The notes beneath the pieces are model-generated. The model had not been told where the DNA came from. It worked only from the letters and a program-made list of their open reading frames with translations, and ran no database searches. The translations under genes and the position numbers were made by a program. A stretch of DNA of 64,000 bases, taken from assembly GCA_964571235.1 (NCBI GenBank), contig CAZNAI010000003.1:558001-622000 (forward strand), in the 5' to 3' direction. The stretch is from JACRAV01 sp964571235 (GTDB taxonomy: Bacteria > Zixibacteria > MSB-5A5 > GN15 > FEB-12). Below, piece after piece: positions 8,209-17,079 of the stretch; the stretch's first letter is position 1; each line of letters opens with the position of its first letter.

Positions 8209-8772
8209 CTATTTCTGTTCGCCGCCCGACGGTTGCTGTTGTTTGGCGCGGGTGGTGTCGTACTTGCGGTCGCGAACAAATTCAAGGAGGTGCTTCAGGC
8301 TGGCGGCGTCACGATACCCCGGCAGAGCGCCGAGATTGTTCCCCTCGGGCGACACGAAGCCAAGCGTTGGGAAACTGCGCACGCCGAACTGAGTCTGACC
8401 GAGTTTGCTCTCGCTGATTTGGTATCCTTCGATATCAAATAAACTGTCCTGATCTCCCCAAACTTTGCTCAGAACAAAGTCTTTGGCAAGCATCTTGGCA
8501 ATACTCGAATCGGTGTACGTCTCTTTTTCCATCTTCTTGCACCATCCACACCAGGTGGCGGTGAAATGGACCATCAGGTGCTTGCCTTCTTTTTTGGATC
8601 GCTTGAGGGCGTCGGGGTACGAGTACCAGACCAATCCGGCGGCATCGGTCTTGGGAGTGGTGGAGGCATAGGTGCCATCTTGTTTAGCCGGCTTGACCGG
8701 CTCATTGGCGGAAAGCGACAGCGCAACCGCGGCCACAGCGAACATTCCGGTCAGTAATGTCAGGCGTTTCAT
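8209..8772 (-). CDS. Exported thioredoxin-like protein (DsbD-gamma/DUF255-like)
   Basis: 187 residues. The start MKRLTLLTGMFAVAAVALSL forms a Sec signal peptide, cleaved near ALSLSANE. The mature part begins with a short linker, then a thioredoxin fold with WCGWCKKME (redox CGWC), where YPDALKRSKKEGKHLMVHF is the typical first strand/helix of DsbD-gamma or DUF255 proteins. FGVRSFPTLGFV gives the cis-proline. The likely role is periplasmic thiol-disulfide exchange with the TlpA-like protein encoded 42 bp downstream. The C-terminus is Gln/Gly-rich. No AT bias or other oddity stands out. Confidence 0.87.
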   Translation of the reverse strand: MKRLTLLTGMFAVAAVALSLSANEPVKPAKQDGTYASTTPKTDAAGLVWYSYPDALKRSKKEGKHLMVHFTATWCGWCKKMEKETYTDSSIAKMLAKDFVLSKVWGDQDSLFDIEGYQISESKLGQTQFGVRSFPTLGFVSPEGNNLGALPGYRDAASLKHLLEFVRDRKYDTTRAKQQQPSGGEQK

Positions 8773-8817
8773 CTAAGGTCCTTTATCGTCAACTCACATT
8801 TTTCAGTCGTTTTCGGT

Positions 8818-8900
8818 GCCCCACCGCTTGCGGTGGGATCCCAAATGTCGGCACCACTAGTAGTTTCAACAATCCCACCCTAAAGGGTGGGTTACCAAGG
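8818..8900. repeat. Two CCCACC/GGTGGG hairpin repeats
   Basis: CCCACCGCTTGCGGTGGG near 8821 and CCCACCCTAAAGGGTGGG near 8876, followed by GTTACC. They lie between the thioredoxin-like gene and the 3' end of dnaE. Related elements are at 13045-13072 and 23015-23041. Confidence 0.65.
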
Positions 8901-8945
8901 CCCCGCTCCGGCCAGGGCCGGAACTCCCTCCTCCCAGCGACGAGA

Positions 8946-11900
8946 TCACATCGGCCGGAGGTAGGCCGAGGAGTGGCCCAAAATCTCTTTGAGCCGGTTT
9001 AACAGCTCAAAGTCGGGGGTCACGAAATACCTCTTTGACTTAATATACACTTCAGATCCGTTTTCGCGCGCCGCTAAAAGGACCGGCACCTGGCCCTGAT
9101 GTTCGGCCAGCGAGGCCAGCGCCTCGGTTATAGTCTTTTCGGCGCAATCCGGCTCGATCTTAAGGACAAGCTGACACCGGAATTTCTCGGTAAGTTGTTC
9201 CAGCCCGACAATTTCCGAGGCGACGATCTTGGCCGTTTCCCCCTCGCGGGTCGAAACCCGTCCGGTCACCAGAATCATCCGGTCGGGCTCCATGACAGCA
9301 CTGCTTTTCTGGAAACAGTCAGAAAAGACAATCAGTTCCACCGATCCTGAGTAGTCTTCCATGCTGGCAAAAGCCATCAGGTTCCCCTTCTTGTCGGTCT
9401 TCTTCTTTATCGAGGTCAGGATACCAGCGACCGTCACTTCGCGGCCGTCGGGGGCGCCCGCCAGCGCTGAAACCGAGGCATTGGTGAACGAGGTAATCTC
9501 GTTGCGATATTTGTCCAGCGGATGACCCGAGATATAGAAGCCGAGCATTTCCTTTTCTTTGGCCAGTTTTTCAGTCGCGGGCCACTCGGCAATGTCGGGG
9601 AGGGCAGGGGAGACCCGGGCGATACTCTTGCCCGAGGTTGCAAAAAGATCGACTGTCGAGTGTTGCTCAAACACCCGGTGACCGAATTCGAGCATCGGCT
9701 CCACTACCTGGTATTTCTGCGCTCGTTTGCCGGGAAGCGAATCAGCCGCACCGGCGGCGATGAGCGATTCAAGTGTACGGCGATTCAAAAGGCGCGGCTC
9801 AAGCGAGGACACTACATGCGCCAAGTCAGAATACTTGCCGTGGGCCTCGCGGAACTTAACAATAGCGGTAGCGGGGCCCTCGCCGACATTCTTGACAGCC
9901 AACAGTCCGAAGCGAATTTTTCCGTCGATCACCGCAAAGTCGACTGCCGACTCGTTTACATCGGGGGGCAAAACCTGAATGCTCATGCGACGGCATTCTT
10001 CAAGCAGTATATAAATTCGGTCGGAGTCGGACATTTCCGAGGTCATCAACGCCGCCATAAATTCATGCGGATAATATCGCTTCAGCCAGGCGGTGTGATA
10101 GGCGACCAAGGCGTAGCAAGTCGCGTGAGCTTTGTTAAAACCGTAGCGGGCAAACGTCTCAATCTGATTGAAAACTTCAGCGGCCACTTCGGCGGCGACT
10201 TTGTTTGCGGCGGCCCCTTTTTTGAACGCCTCTTTCTGGTCGGCCATCAGCGCGGCGTCTTTTTTACCCATCGCTTTGCGCAAGAGATCAGCTTTGCCGA
10301 GTGAGTAGCCGGCCAGTTCGTTGGCGATTTTGAGCACCTGCTCTTGAAAGACAATCACGCCGTAGGTGTCGCCTAAACTTCGTTCGAGCACCGGATGCAG
10401 ATAGACTGGCTTTTTGGTGCCACGCTTGCGATCGATATACTCATCGATCATCCCTGAATCGAGCGGGCCGGGACGATACAGCGCGTTCATCACAGTAAGG
10501 TCGGTGAAATTCTCCGGCACCAGGCGGCGCATATAGTCGCGCATGCCCATCGATTCAAACTGGAATATGCCGATTGTGTCGCCGCGCGCGAAAATCTTGA
10601 AAACTTCCGGATCATCGAGCTTCAGCGTATCCAGATCAATTTCTTTGCCGTGATTTTCTTTGATCATCCGAAGGGCATCGTCGAGAACTGTCAGTGTGCG
10701 AAGTCCCAAAAAGTCCATCTTGAGCAGGCCGATTTCCTCGACCATCGTCATATCGTACTGCGTCGTTATTTCGTCGTTGGACCCCTTGAAAAGCGGCACA
10801 TAATTAGTCAGCGCGGAAGGAGCAATCACTACTCCTGCGGCGTGAGTTGAACAGTGGCGGGCGAGGCCTTCGAGCGTGATGCCGTACGTAAGCAAGCGAT
10901 TTATCCGGACATCGGACTTGCGAAGTTGTTCAAGTTCGGGCACCTGTTTGATCGCCTGTTCGAGCGTAATACCAATTTGCGCAGGAATCATCTTGGCGAT
11001 CTTGTCGACCTCGCCGTAGGGCATCGAAAGCACCCGGCCGACATCGCGCACCACTCCACGTGCCGCCATCGTACCGAAGGTAATAATCTGGCAGACATTC
11101 TCAGCGCCGTATTTATCGATTACATATTTGATAATCCGGTCGCGGCCGCGATCTGAGAAGTCAATATCGATATCAGGCATTGATATGCGCTCGGGATTTA
11201 AGAATCGCTCGAACAAAAGGCCAAACGCGATTGGGTCAACGTTGGTAATCCTGAGCACATATGACACAATCGATCCGGCCGCCGAGCCACGACCCGGTCC
11301 GACACGAATGCCGTTATTGCGGGCGTAGTCGCAGAAATCTTTCACAATCAGAAAATATCCGGCGTATCCCATCTGGCGAATGACACCCAGCTCGTATTCA
11401 AGTCGCGTTTTGATTTCTTTGGTCAGCTCGCCGTAGCGTTCTTTCGCGCCGCGCTCGCACAGATCTTTCAGATAGACATCCGGATCGACAAACGGTTTGG
11501 GGATCGGAAACTGCGGGAGTTTGAGTTTGCCCAGTTCAAGTTCCAGATTGCAGGCCTCGGCTATCGCGACAGTATTTTCAAGCGCCTCTTTGTAGTCGCC
11601 AAACGCCTGCTCCATTTCGCCTGATGATTTGAAATAGATCTGGTCGGTGTTGTAGCGCATCCGGTCGGTGTCTTCGACCATCTTGCCGGTCTGAATGCAC
11701 AGAAGGGCGTCGTGGGCCTCGGCGTCCTGCTGGCGCAGATAGTGGCAGTCGTTAGTGGCAACTAATGGAATGCCTGTCTCTTTGGAAATCGAGACCAGTT
11801 TGGGCCGGGTGAAATCTTCTTTCTCCAGGCCGTGGTTTTGAATCTCAATGTAAAAGTTCCCCTGCCCGAAAATATCATTCAGTTCGCGAGCGGCCTGCAC

Positions 11901-12377
11901 AGCGGCGTCGGTGTCGCCGTTCATCAGGTTCCAGTTGACCTCGCCTTTCAAGCAGGCGGTGGTTGCGATCAGACCTTCGGAATGTTGGCGCAAGATTTCT
12001 TTGTCGATGCGCGGTCGGTGGTAGAATCCTTCGAGAAATGCGGCTGAAGACAGCTTGACCAGATTGCGATACCCGGTGATGTTTTTGCACAGGAGTACCA
12101 TATGAAAGCCGCCGTCGGGGTATTTATTCGACGGTTTCTTATCAAATCGCGAGCCGCCGGCGACATATGCCTCGACCCCGATGATTGGTTTTAGGCCGGC
12201 TTTGGTCGCTTTGGAATAAAATTCGATTGCGCCGAACATGTTGCCGTGGTCGGTGATCGCCAGCGCCGGCATTTTGTGGTGTTTGGCCAGCTCGATGACC
12301 GAATCGAGCCGACAGGCGCCGTCAAGGAGCGAGTACTGCGAGTGGGTATGGAGATGAACGAAGTTGGCGTATTTCAT
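8946..12377 (-). CDS. dnaE: DNA polymerase III alpha subunit
   Basis: 1143 residues, normal for DnaE1. The N-terminal PHP domain begins FVHLHTHSQYSLLDGACRL with its metal-binding His cluster intact. The polymerase palm has GRGSAAGSIVSY and the catalytic aspartates in PDIDIDFSD (near residue 400). A helix-hairpin-helix and an OB-fold (about 990-1070, VAGILTSIKKKTDKKGN) follow, then a short C-terminal tail. It is the replicative polymerase catalytic subunit of the holoenzyme. It is transcribed alone; the thioredoxin-like genes lie downstream on the same strand, separated by hairpin repeats. The start MKYANFVHLHTH leaves only five residues before the PHP motif, as in homologues. The C-terminal clamp-binding motif was not identified. 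Confidence 0.98.
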   Translation of the reverse strand: MKYANFVHLHTHSQYSLLDGACRLDSVIELAKHHKMPALAITDHGNMFGAIEFYSKATKAGLKPIIGVEAYVAGGSRFDKKPSNKYPDGGFHMVLLCKNITGYRNLVKLSSAAFLEGFYHRPRIDKEILRQHSEGLIATTACLKGEVNWNLMNGDTDAAVQAARELNDIFGQGNFYIEIQNHGLEKEDFTRPKLVSISKETGIPLVATNDCHYLRQQDAEAHDALLCIQTGKMVEDTDRMRYNTDQIYFKSSGEMEQAFGDYKEALENTVAIAEACNLELELGKLKLPQFPIPKPFVDPDVYLKDLCERGAKERYGELTKEIKTRLEYELGVIRQMGYAGYFLIVKDFCDYARNNGIRVGPGRGSAAGSIVSYVLRITNVDPIAFGLLFERFLNPERISMPDIDIDFSDRGRDRIIKYVIDKYGAENVCQIITFGTMAARGVVRDVGRVLSMPYGEVDKIAKMIPAQIGITLEQAIKQVPELEQLRKSDVRINRLLTYGITLEGLARHCSTHAAGVVIAPSALTNYVPLFKGSNDEITTQYDMTMVEEIGLLKMDFLGLRTLTVLDDALRMIKENHGKEIDLDTLKLDDPEVFKIFARGDTIGIFQFESMGMRDYMRRLVPENFTDLTVMNALYRPGPLDSGMIDEYIDRKRGTKKPVYLHPVLERSLGDTYGVIVFQEQVLKIANELAGYSLGKADLLRKAMGKKDAALMADQKEAFKKGAAANKVAAEVAAEVFNQIETFARYGFNKAHATCYALVAYHTAWLKRYYPHEFMAALMTSEMSDSDRIYILLEECRRMSIQVLPPDVNESAVDFAVIDGKIRFGLLAVKNVGEGPATAIVKFREAHGKYSDLAHVVSSLEPRLLNRRTLESLIAAGAADSLPGKRAQKYQVVEPMLEFGHRVFEQHSTVDLFATSGKSIARVSPALPDIAEWPATEKLAKEKEMLGFYISGHPLDKYRNEITSFTNASVSALAGAPDGREVTVAGILTSIKKKTDKKGNLMAFASMEDYSGSVELIVFSDCFQKSSAVMEPDRMILVTGRVSTREGETAKIVASEIVGLEQLTEKFRCQLVLKIEPDCAEKTITEALASLAEHQGQVPVLLAARENGSEVYIKSKRYFVTPDFELLNRLKEILGHSSAYLRPM

Positions 12378-12387
12378 ATCAGTTTAT

Positions 12388-12421
12388 ACACGTGCGCGGC
12401 GGACATTCCTGTCTGCCGCGG
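12388..12421. repeat. GCGGCGGAC / GTCTGCCGC hairpin repeat
   Basis: Imperfect inverted repeat just upstream of dnaE, of the same family as 22982-23009, 35251-35278 and 48874-48898 (GGCAGACGAGGGCGTCTGCC type). Confidence 0.6.
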
Positions 12422-12558
12422 ACTTATTGTATCTACAATAACGCCATAGAAGGGGGTGGGGTCAAGGGAGGGAGGGGAGATTGTGAGGGGGGAAACGTAA
12501 GGTTGTGCGTGTGTATAAACTGTACCATATTCAGAAGTGTGAAAAGGCAGATTGGGCA

Positions 12559-12909
12559 ATGATCAGATCAGTTTCTGAATTCGACGACATTTCAACGTAT
12601 TTCGATGGCTATGACAAGAGAATGCTGGCATGGTTAAAACCCTATGTACTGCGGTTCCAGTCAAATCCTCTTACAAGAGGTGTACTTCTTGGGATTGCAT
12701 TGCTTCCTGCGCTACTGAATGCCTTCCTGATTCTCGAGTTGTCAACAACGGGTTACTTAAGCGATTCAATATCAATTGAAAAACTTGCCGGTGGCCTAGT
12801 CGTTCTATCTGTCGTACAGAGCCTGATATGGCTGATGTTACCAATAAGGGGATGGATTAAGTTGACGATCGCGTTGACAACTGGATTCTTGTTTTTGGTA
12901 GTTACGTAA
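12559..12909 (+). CDS. Hypothetical small membrane protein
   Basis: 116 residues if started at the ATG MIRSVSEFDD; an in-frame GTG upstream at 12505 would add 18 residues. Three hydrophobic stretches are visible (GVLLGIALLPALLNAFLIL, LAGGLVVLSVVQSLIWLML, LTIALTTGFLFLVV), giving a probable three-helix inner-membrane protein with a short cytoplasmic N-terminus. The region looks less GC-rich than its neighbours and the ribosome site is weak (AAGG only). It stands alone, divergent from dnaE and followed by a dense block of repeats. I do not recognise a family. It could be a real but lineage-specific gene. Confidence 0.5.
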   Translation: MIRSVSEFDDISTYFDGYDKRMLAWLKPYVLRFQSNPLTRGVLLGIALLPALLNAFLILELSTTGYLSDSISIEKLAGGLVVLSVVQSLIWLMLPIRGWIKLTIALTTGFLFLVVT

Positions 12910-12984
12910 CGGGCACACCGGAGTGCGTGACACGCAAAGATCTTCATGCCCGCCAACGAGCGGGCATCCAGAAGTCGAATGTGA

Positions 12985-13565
12985 AACAAGATGTCGAAAC
13001 CGCAGGGGTTTCGACCTACAAAGATCGTCACCGGTTTATTGCCTTGGTAACCCAACCTTCAGGTTGGGCTCCTCAAAATTGCTACAACGTTTTAGCAATC
13101 TCTCCAATCGCCCAAATAGGCAGAAGGTGTGGTCGGCGGCCGTCCCCGTCCGCCGACAAGAAGACGTGGTGGACGAGGACGGCCACCACGCACTGGAAAC
13201 AAAAATATGACGAAACGAACCCAGTTCAAAACGTGTGGTCTCTCGCCGCAAGTTGCTGTGCGAAGAGCAGTTGGCGGGCCGGATGGGCATCGAACCAACT
13301 GGGTTCGTTTTCTGGGGAAACGCGTTCCAAAGTAGGTCGGGTTGGCAAGCCCCGTAGGGGCGCTGGCTACCCGACACTCTTCTGCGCCCGTGCAAAAGAT
13401 GTCGGGTAGTCGCGATTCCGCAACCGGAATACGCCAACCCAACCTACGAAGAGAAGAGAGATTGCGACGCTCGAAGACTCGCTCGCAACGACAGAGCCTT
13501 GTGCGGTCAGGCGTCCTCACCTGACCGCAGATGAGCGTCGGGTGAGGACGCCCGACGCCACAGGT
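12985..13565. repeat. Dense mosaic of intergenic hairpin repeats
   Basis: In order: GTCGAAAC element (12989-13022), AACCCAACC/GGTTGGG element (13045-13072), compound two-hairpin CACCACG element (about 13125-13195), a GGGTTGGC...GCTGGCTACCCGAC element (13335-13376) nested in a larger inverted arrangement closing at AACCCAACCTACGAAG (about 13437-13452), a GAGATTGCG...CTCGCAACGAC element (about 13460-13492), and two GGTCAGG/CGTCGGG hairpins (13501-13560). No gene is supported in the 655 bp after 12909; the reading frames here translate the repeats. Confidence 0.75.
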
Positions 13566-16500
13566 TCACCACCTCACCGGCGAAACCCACGCCGCCGAGA
13601 AGCGGAAGGCGAATTCTTTGTCGCCAGGTGCGGGGCGGTTCAAATAGAGAGGGAAATCTAATCGCACATGCTGTTGCGACCAGATCGGCGGAAAATTGAG
13701 AGAGAGCCCAACTGAAGTATACTGAGAGAACTCATTGAAACGTGGCGCGGTTTCGCTTGTGTAGATAGGGTAGCGGTAGTCCCATTCGGAGCTCTGCATT
13801 GTCACCCAGGCGGCGTCGACCCAGACAGAATGATCAGTCCTGGCGAAGAAACCACCAATGAGCGGCACTTCTTTGAACCAGCGGAACGGCAACAGGTCGG
13901 GCGGGGTCAGTTCAAACGAGGTGTGCCAGCAGTCGTAAAACCAGATCGGACGGTCATGGTATCCGCGCACCGGTCCACCGGACAAATAGAAATCCGATCC
14001 CCACTTTGTCGGATACGATCCGGGAGATCGAAAGATTTTCGTGTCGGTGAAGTTGTCAATCGCCCGCGCATGGGACAAGTGGCGAAGGAACTGTGCCGGT
14101 GGGCGGCCGAAAGTCAGATTGAATCCGGCCCGCAGTTCAATAGTCGCTCTTTTGGGGATCGCGATTTTGAGTCGCGAATCGATTCGGTCTTCGATGGCGG
14201 CACGGTTTTCGTCGTACTCGCCATACACTACCGCCTGCGAGTTCCCTTCCAGCGACAACTCGCCGTTGTGGAATGTCTGAAGCCAGCCGACATGCGCCGA
14301 CGATGTCCATATCTGCGACATCTCCCAACTTGGGTCACCGACATTTTCAATAAACCATGCGGGTGGATACGCGTGGCGATCGTCATTGTTAGGGGAGGAA
14401 TGAATGAGCGAATGATCAAAACGAATGACAACCCGGTCGGGGCGTGAGTACCAGCGCTTGAATGTTTTCTCAAGCGAGACTTGGTACATCTGGCGCTTGT
14501 CGGTGATCAGAGTTCGCGTGCCGATCTGTGACAGATTGCCAAACGGCTTGAACGGTGTGCTGTACGAATGGTCGAGCGCAACTTTACCCGACTTGGTCCC
14601 GACCCGAAAGTCGTTCGAGAATTTGCGTACTGATTCAAGATACGAGCCGTGGGTGTGGATTCCGATCTGCAGGCCGTTGGGATTGTCGTACCAAAAATCG
14701 GGACGCAAACGCAGGGCGTATTGGTTGACCGGCGTGCGGTCGTATTTCATGTTGTCAAGGCGAAGTTCAATCGGCGGCAAAAGACCGGTGGAATTGTTCA
14801 GGCGATTAATATCCATCGACAGATTCTCAGGATCGATGACGACTTTCTTGATCCTCCGCTCCGAGCGAATGTTGAATTGATACGTGTCGGAGTAGCGGCG
14901 GAACTGATTCCAGGTCGGCGCGGGGCGATATCCGGGTCGCGCAAAGTCCATTCCCTCGGGGGTGACGAGGTACATCGAGGTGTCGCCCTGTTCCCAAATG
15001 ACCGCCACTTCAACCGGTGCGACAAAGTTGGCGGGGCGATTGAGTTTGATAGTGTGCGTGTAGTCGTTCGTGGCGTCATCGCGAGCGGACGACACACCAC
15101 CAACTGCGTAATCGAGTCGCTCGCGAGAGTGGTACCATTGATCCAGAAATGGATCGAGTTCAAGCCCAGTCGCAGACTCCATTGCCTGTGTGAAATCTTC
15201 TTCGTAGGGATGCTTGAACACCCATTTGGTGCAGTACGATTGCATGGCGGCAAAATATGCCGAGTCGCCAAGTAGTGAGCGGAGCGAGTAGTGCATCGCC
15301 GCAGACTTGTAATAGGCCGAAACCCGCCAGGGCCAATATTCTTCTCCTTGGTCGTAGGAGAAGACCATCGGCTTGTCCATGCCCTGTTGTTGCAGAAGCA
15401 TGAGCGGACGGAAACCGCGGTCGTCGCGATCCTCAGTCGACGGTGCAAATGTGCGGGCGTACCAGGTGTGGAAATTGTTCATGTTACCACTGCGGCCGAG
15501 GTATTTTTCCATCGTGACATGCTCACCGAGCACGTTGAAACCTTCGTCCAAGAACGGCCGGTCCACCTGATTGCTACCGATCATCCCCATAAACCACTGG
15601 TGGCCGATCTCGTGGTAGACAACAATCTTGAATCCCGGCGAGTTGTCCTCGCCGCCGCAGTTGGCCAATTGCGGAAACTCCATGCCGGAGTAGGCGTCGC
15701 AGATCCGGATCACTGGCCACTGATACGGGAGGAATTTTTCAGAATAGGTTTCGATTGCCTCGCGTCCGAGTCGCACAGCCGATTGCCAACCATTAGCTTT
15801 ATCGCGCAGAGCGTACGCGACTATTTGGACATCGCCGTACGATGCCGTGTCGAGGCACCACTTGTTGGACGTCGAGAAGGCAAAGTCGTTGACATTCTCA
15901 GCGACAAAGTGCCAGGACTTTGTCTTGTTCGGATCGAAGTTGAATTTCGGCCAGTCGGACTTTGGTTTGAGGAAGTTTTGCAGGTCGTAGAGTTTGCGGA
16001 GTGAATCGGGCAGTACCTCCCCTTCGTTGACAAGCGAACCGGTCGCGGCGACCAGCTGGTCTTCAGGGGCGGTGATGGTGACGTCGAACTTGCCGAAATC
16101 GCCGTAGCATTCTCCCCAGCCGATATACTGGGCGTTGGTCCAGCCGAGTTTGTGGTCGTACACACAGACTTGCGGATACCAGTAGGCGGCCTTGGTAACT
16201 TCCCTAAATTTCCCCATCCGCATTTCGTTGCCATTGGGGAGAATCGTTTTGAAACCGTACTTGAGATACGCGGTGTCGTGCGGCGCGATCGGATTGTTCA
16301 GTGTGACCGTAATAATCGTGTTGTCGACCTCGAACGGCGGCGAAAGTTCTGAGCGGATTGAACCGTCGCGGGTACGTTCCGGAATAGGCACCAAAGTAAG
16401 CGATCCCTGATCGGCGGGTTTAGTAAGGGACAGTTCCCATTCGTTTCGCTGGCGGGCGGCGAGATCGGCGTATGAGCCCTTTTGCACGGCGTTAGGGAAG

Positions 16501-16694
16501 GCCTTCAGATAAAGCACCCGAAGGGTGTCGGGGGAGTTGTTGATATATTGAATATCGATGGTGCCGGAGACAGTGCGGAGATCGCCGGCGAGCGTGACAT
16601 TGAGTTTGTAGTTTACTTCCTGTTGCCAGTAGTCGGAAGCGGAGGCAAAAATGGGGAGGAGGATAAGGATGAGAAGGCAGACGAAGTGGCGCAT
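13566..16694 (-). CDS. M1-family metallopeptidase with C-terminal outer-membrane-barrel-like domain
   Basis: 1042 residues from the ATG giving MRHFVCLLILILLPIFASA, a clear signal peptide; a longer frame from 16847 lacks this logic. An N-terminal beta-sandwich of M1 type is followed by the zinc site HEIGH (His361, Glu362, His365) with the third ligand Glu384 exactly 18 residues after the second His. The GAMEN loop is represented by GMEFPQL, so the aminopeptidase substrate site is altered. About residues 640-1042 are a run of amphipathic strands with many aromatics, ending AWVSPVRW, a C-terminal aromatic as in beta-barrel outer-membrane proteins. The inference is an outer-membrane-anchored peptidase working on exogenous peptides. 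It is monocistronic, and its stop borders the repeat block. Confidence 0.88.
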   Translation of the reverse strand: MRHFVCLLILILLPIFASASDYWQQEVNYKLNVTLAGDLRTVSGTIDIQYINNSPDTLRVLYLKAFPNAVQKGSYADLAARQRNEWELSLTKPADQGSLTLVPIPERTRDGSIRSELSPPFEVDNTIITVTLNNPIAPHDTAYLKYGFKTILPNGNEMRMGKFREVTKAAYWYPQVCVYDHKLGWTNAQYIGWGECYGDFGKFDVTITAPEDQLVAATGSLVNEGEVLPDSLRKLYDLQNFLKPKSDWPKFNFDPNKTKSWHFVAENVNDFAFSTSNKWCLDTASYGDVQIVAYALRDKANGWQSAVRLGREAIETYSEKFLPYQWPVIRICDAYSGMEFPQLANCGGEDNSPGFKIVVYHEIGHQWFMGMIGSNQVDRPFLDEGFNVLGEHVTMEKYLGRSGNMNNFHTWYARTFAPSTEDRDDRGFRPLMLLQQQGMDKPMVFSYDQGEEYWPWRVSAYYKSAAMHYSLRSLLGDSAYFAAMQSYCTKWVFKHPYEEDFTQAMESATGLELDPFLDQWYHSRERLDYAVGGVSSARDDATNDYTHTIKLNRPANFVAPVEVAVIWEQGDTSMYLVTPEGMDFARPGYRPAPTWNQFRRYSDTYQFNIRSERRIKKVVIDPENLSMDINRLNNSTGLLPPIELRLDNMKYDRTPVNQYALRLRPDFWYDNPNGLQIGIHTHGSYLESVRKFSNDFRVGTKSGKVALDHSYSTPFKPFGNLSQIGTRTLITDKRQMYQVSLEKTFKRWYSRPDRVVIRFDHSLIHSSPNNDDRHAYPPAWFIENVGDPSWEMSQIWTSSAHVGWLQTFHNGELSLEGNSQAVVYGEYDENRAAIEDRIDSRLKIAIPKRATIELRAGFNLTFGRPPAQFLRHLSHARAIDNFTDTKIFRSPGSYPTKWGSDFYLSGGPVRGYHDRPIWFYDCWHTSFELTPPDLLPFRWFKEVPLIGGFFARTDHSVWVDAAWVTMQSSEWDYRYPIYTSETAPRFNEFSQYTSVGLSLNFPPIWSQQHVRLDFPLYLNRPAPGDKEFAFRFSAAWVSPVRW

Positions 16695-16815
16695 TGGGGG
16701 GAAGATAGTAGAGAAAGTACGAGGTGACAAGGCGATCATTGACTCCGGCATCGAACAAATGCTAACTTGTTTGTGAGCATGAACTGTCTGAACTGAACCG
16801 GACACACCACAGAAA

Positions 16816-16989
16816 ATGAACATTCTTCTGGCCATCGCATTTATCATTGTCAGCGCTATTGCCTATTTTGCCGCTAGACAATGGGCAACGTCAAAGAAGT
16901 ACATTGTGCCAGAATCGTTTGGTTATGCCGCCGTGGGGATAGTCGTCGTCATACTGGCCCTAGTGATGGGACTGATGCGACGTTGCTAG
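16816..16989 (+). CDS. Small two-helix membrane protein (57 aa)
   Basis: An ATG frame of 57 codons: MNILLAIAFIIVSAIAYFAA, a basic turn (RQWATSKKY), then a second hydrophobic helix (AAVGIVVVILALVMG) ending MRRC. Two helices with positive ends and a short polar loop look like a genuine membrane peptide, not chance. It is divergent from the M1 peptidase gene, 121 bp away. No strong ribosome site is visible, which lowers confidence. No known family was recognised. Confidence 0.45.
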   Translation: MNILLAIAFIIVSAIAYFAARQWATSKKYIVPESFGYAAVGIVVVILALVMGLMRRC

Positions 16990-17079
16990 CATCTCGCCAC
17001 ATGAAATGTCGGATTGAATCCGATATGATTCGGAATTCCACCGGCTGTGCCCTGGGTCTTCGCCCGGCGTGACAGAGGG

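Noticed and set aside
9522..10304. 260-codon frame on the plus strand inside dnaE
   Set aside because: Antisense shadow of the DnaE reading frame; no motif, no ribosome site.
12927..13409. 160-codon frame in the 13-kb intergenic region
   Set aside because: It translates hairpin repeats; the peptide VETAGVSTYK recurs wherever the GTCGAAAC element is read in this frame.
12985..13565. Possible CRISPR array
   Set aside because: The hairpins are of different families, unequal length and irregular spacing, with no uniform repeat-spacer pattern and no cas genes.
14649..16004. Two 200-240-codon plus-strand frames inside the M1 peptidase gene
   Set aside because: Complementary to the peptidase frame, without domains or start signals.
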